Positions 63,297 through 64,000 of a stretch of 64,000 nucleotides of DNA are shown here, in pieces (position 1 is the first letter of the stretch; each line of letters begins with the position of its first letter). The stretch is from Massilia sp. WG5 (GTDB lineage: Bacteria; Pseudomonadota; Gammaproteobacteria; Burkholderiales; Burkholderiaceae_D), in contig NZ_CP012640.2 of NCBI RefSeq assembly GCF_001412595.2, positions 5,084,001 through 5,148,000 of the forward strand, in the 5' to 3' direction. The notes below the pieces were generated by a model. That model saw nothing but the letters and a program-made list of their open reading frames with translations. It had not been told where the DNA came from and did no database searches. Made by a program: the position numbers and the translations under genes.

Positions 63297-64000
63297 GTGA
63301 AAGCGCGGGCGCCACGGATTCTCATGGTCGGCACCGCACTCGAAGGCAAGGGCGGGGTGGCGGCAGTGGTTTCCGGGTTGCGCCAGCATGGTTTGTTCGA
63401 ACGCGAGCGGGTGCGCTATGTCGCCACCCACCGCGAAGGCCCGGCCGCCGTCAAGGCGAAGGGCGCGCTGTCCGGCTTCTGGCACACCCTGCTGGCCTGC
63501 TTCGGCCAGCATCCGGCCGTGGTGCACGTGCATGCGGCCTCGCGCGCCAGCTTCGTGCGCAAGTCGATCGTGCTGCTGATCGCCCGCCTGGCGGGCTGCA
63601 AGACGATTTTTCACCTGCATGGCGGCGGTTTCCGCCAGTTTGCGACCGTCGAGGCCGGCAGCCTGATGCGGCGCTGGATCCGCCACACACTGGAAGCCAG
63701 CTCGGTCGTGATCACGCTGTCGAACGGCTGGGCCGATTTCGTGCACGGCTTTGCGCCGAAGGCGAAGGTGGCGGTGGTGCCGAATTCGGTGCCGCTGCCG
63801 GCGCCGTCCGGCGTTCCGGAAGAGCCGCAGCGCATCCTGTTCCTCGGCCGGCTGGAAGCGGCCAAGGGCGTGTTCGAGCTGCTCGGCGCGGGCGCCCGGC
63901 TGGCGCCGCGTTTCCCGGCGCTGCGGCTGGTGTTCGGCGGCGAGGGCGACGCCGGCGCGGTGCGCGCGCGGGCGGCCGAGCTGGGCATCGCCGACCGCAT
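63297..64000 (+). CDS. Glycosyltransferase family 4, 3' end cut by the window
   Basis: GTG at 63297, GGAG eight bases before; 234 codons are visible and open at the right edge. N-terminal GT-B: ILMVGTALEGKGGVAAVVSGL, VVHVHAASRASFVRKS, FHLHGGGFRQFA. Then VVPNSVPLP and ILFLGRLEAAKGVFELL start the donor domain. One more EPS glycosyltransferase, so the cluster continues beyond the window. Confidence 0.87.
   Translation, partial: MKARAPRILMVGTALEGKGGVAAVVSGLRQHGLFERERVRYVATHREGPAAVKAKGALSGFWHTLLACFGQHPAVVHVHAASRASFVRKSIVLLIARLAGCKTIFHLHGGGFRQFATVEAGSLMRRWIRHTLEASSVVITLSNGWADFVHGFAPKAKVAVVPNSVPLPAPSGVPEEPQRILFLGRLEAAKGVFELLGAGARLAPRFPALRLVFGGEGDAGAVRARAAELGIADR

Overview
The window looks like a chromosomal segment of a high-GC betaproteobacterium of the Oxalobacteraceae (Massilia/Telluria type). 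The reasons are gene order exbB-exbD-lpxK-Trm112-kdsB-adk, a Methylobacillus-like eps/exosortase-B cluster, FeSOD and a K+-independent proton pyrophosphatase. Nothing marks it as a plasmid or an intact prophage. The genus is inference.

Positions 1-15000 hold a truncated TonB-dependent receptor, two tandem DsbA-type oxidoreductases, an RstB-like kinase and its probable RstA-like partner regulator separated by a MipA/OmpV porin-like gene and two others. These are followed by an exported PLP enzyme next to an exported RidA-family protein, a DUF2092 protein, and a 743-residue heparinase-like/DUF4962 protein. Positions 14400-25970 are housekeeping: sodB, xseA, exbB/exbD, lpxK, Trm112, kdsB, adk, hppA, a DsbA-like gene killed by an early amber codon, and an acetyl-CoA hydrolase-family gene. 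The 1.25 kb between divergent xseA and exbB holds no gene. It holds seven diverged direct repeats, each with a DnaA-box-like nonamer inside CACA...TGTG arms, mostly at about 128-bp period.

Positions 26000-38060 carry a Pro/Gln-rich secreted protein, an SDR dehydrogenase behind a 16-bp palindrome, gamma-glutamyltransferase, and three signalling genes (a propeller hybrid kinase with receiver and HPt, a stand-alone receiver, and a PAS hybrid kinase). Two broken genes and a tRNA-Arg(CCT) follow, then uup.

From 40200 to the right edge lies one exopolysaccharide cluster: CPBP protease, epsL, the initiating phosphoglycosyltransferase epsB, GDP-fucose synthesis (gmd, fcl), epsD-epsG (export and chain length), exosortase B (xrtB) with epsI, a Wzy-like polymerase, a Wzx-like flippase, several glycosyltransferases, a polysaccharide-lyase-like protein that is a same-length paralogue of the one at 12162, a GT14 branching enzyme and a CapK-like ligase. 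A -24/-12 (sigma-54) promoter candidate sits before epsD. The cluster would initiate the repeat unit on undecaprenyl phosphate, build it with the glycosyltransferases, flip and polymerise it, and export it through EpsE/EpsF/EpsL.

Across the window, three large palindromic elements lie just downstream of genes. Two share a 52-nt core with compensatory changes and differ in their outer arms.
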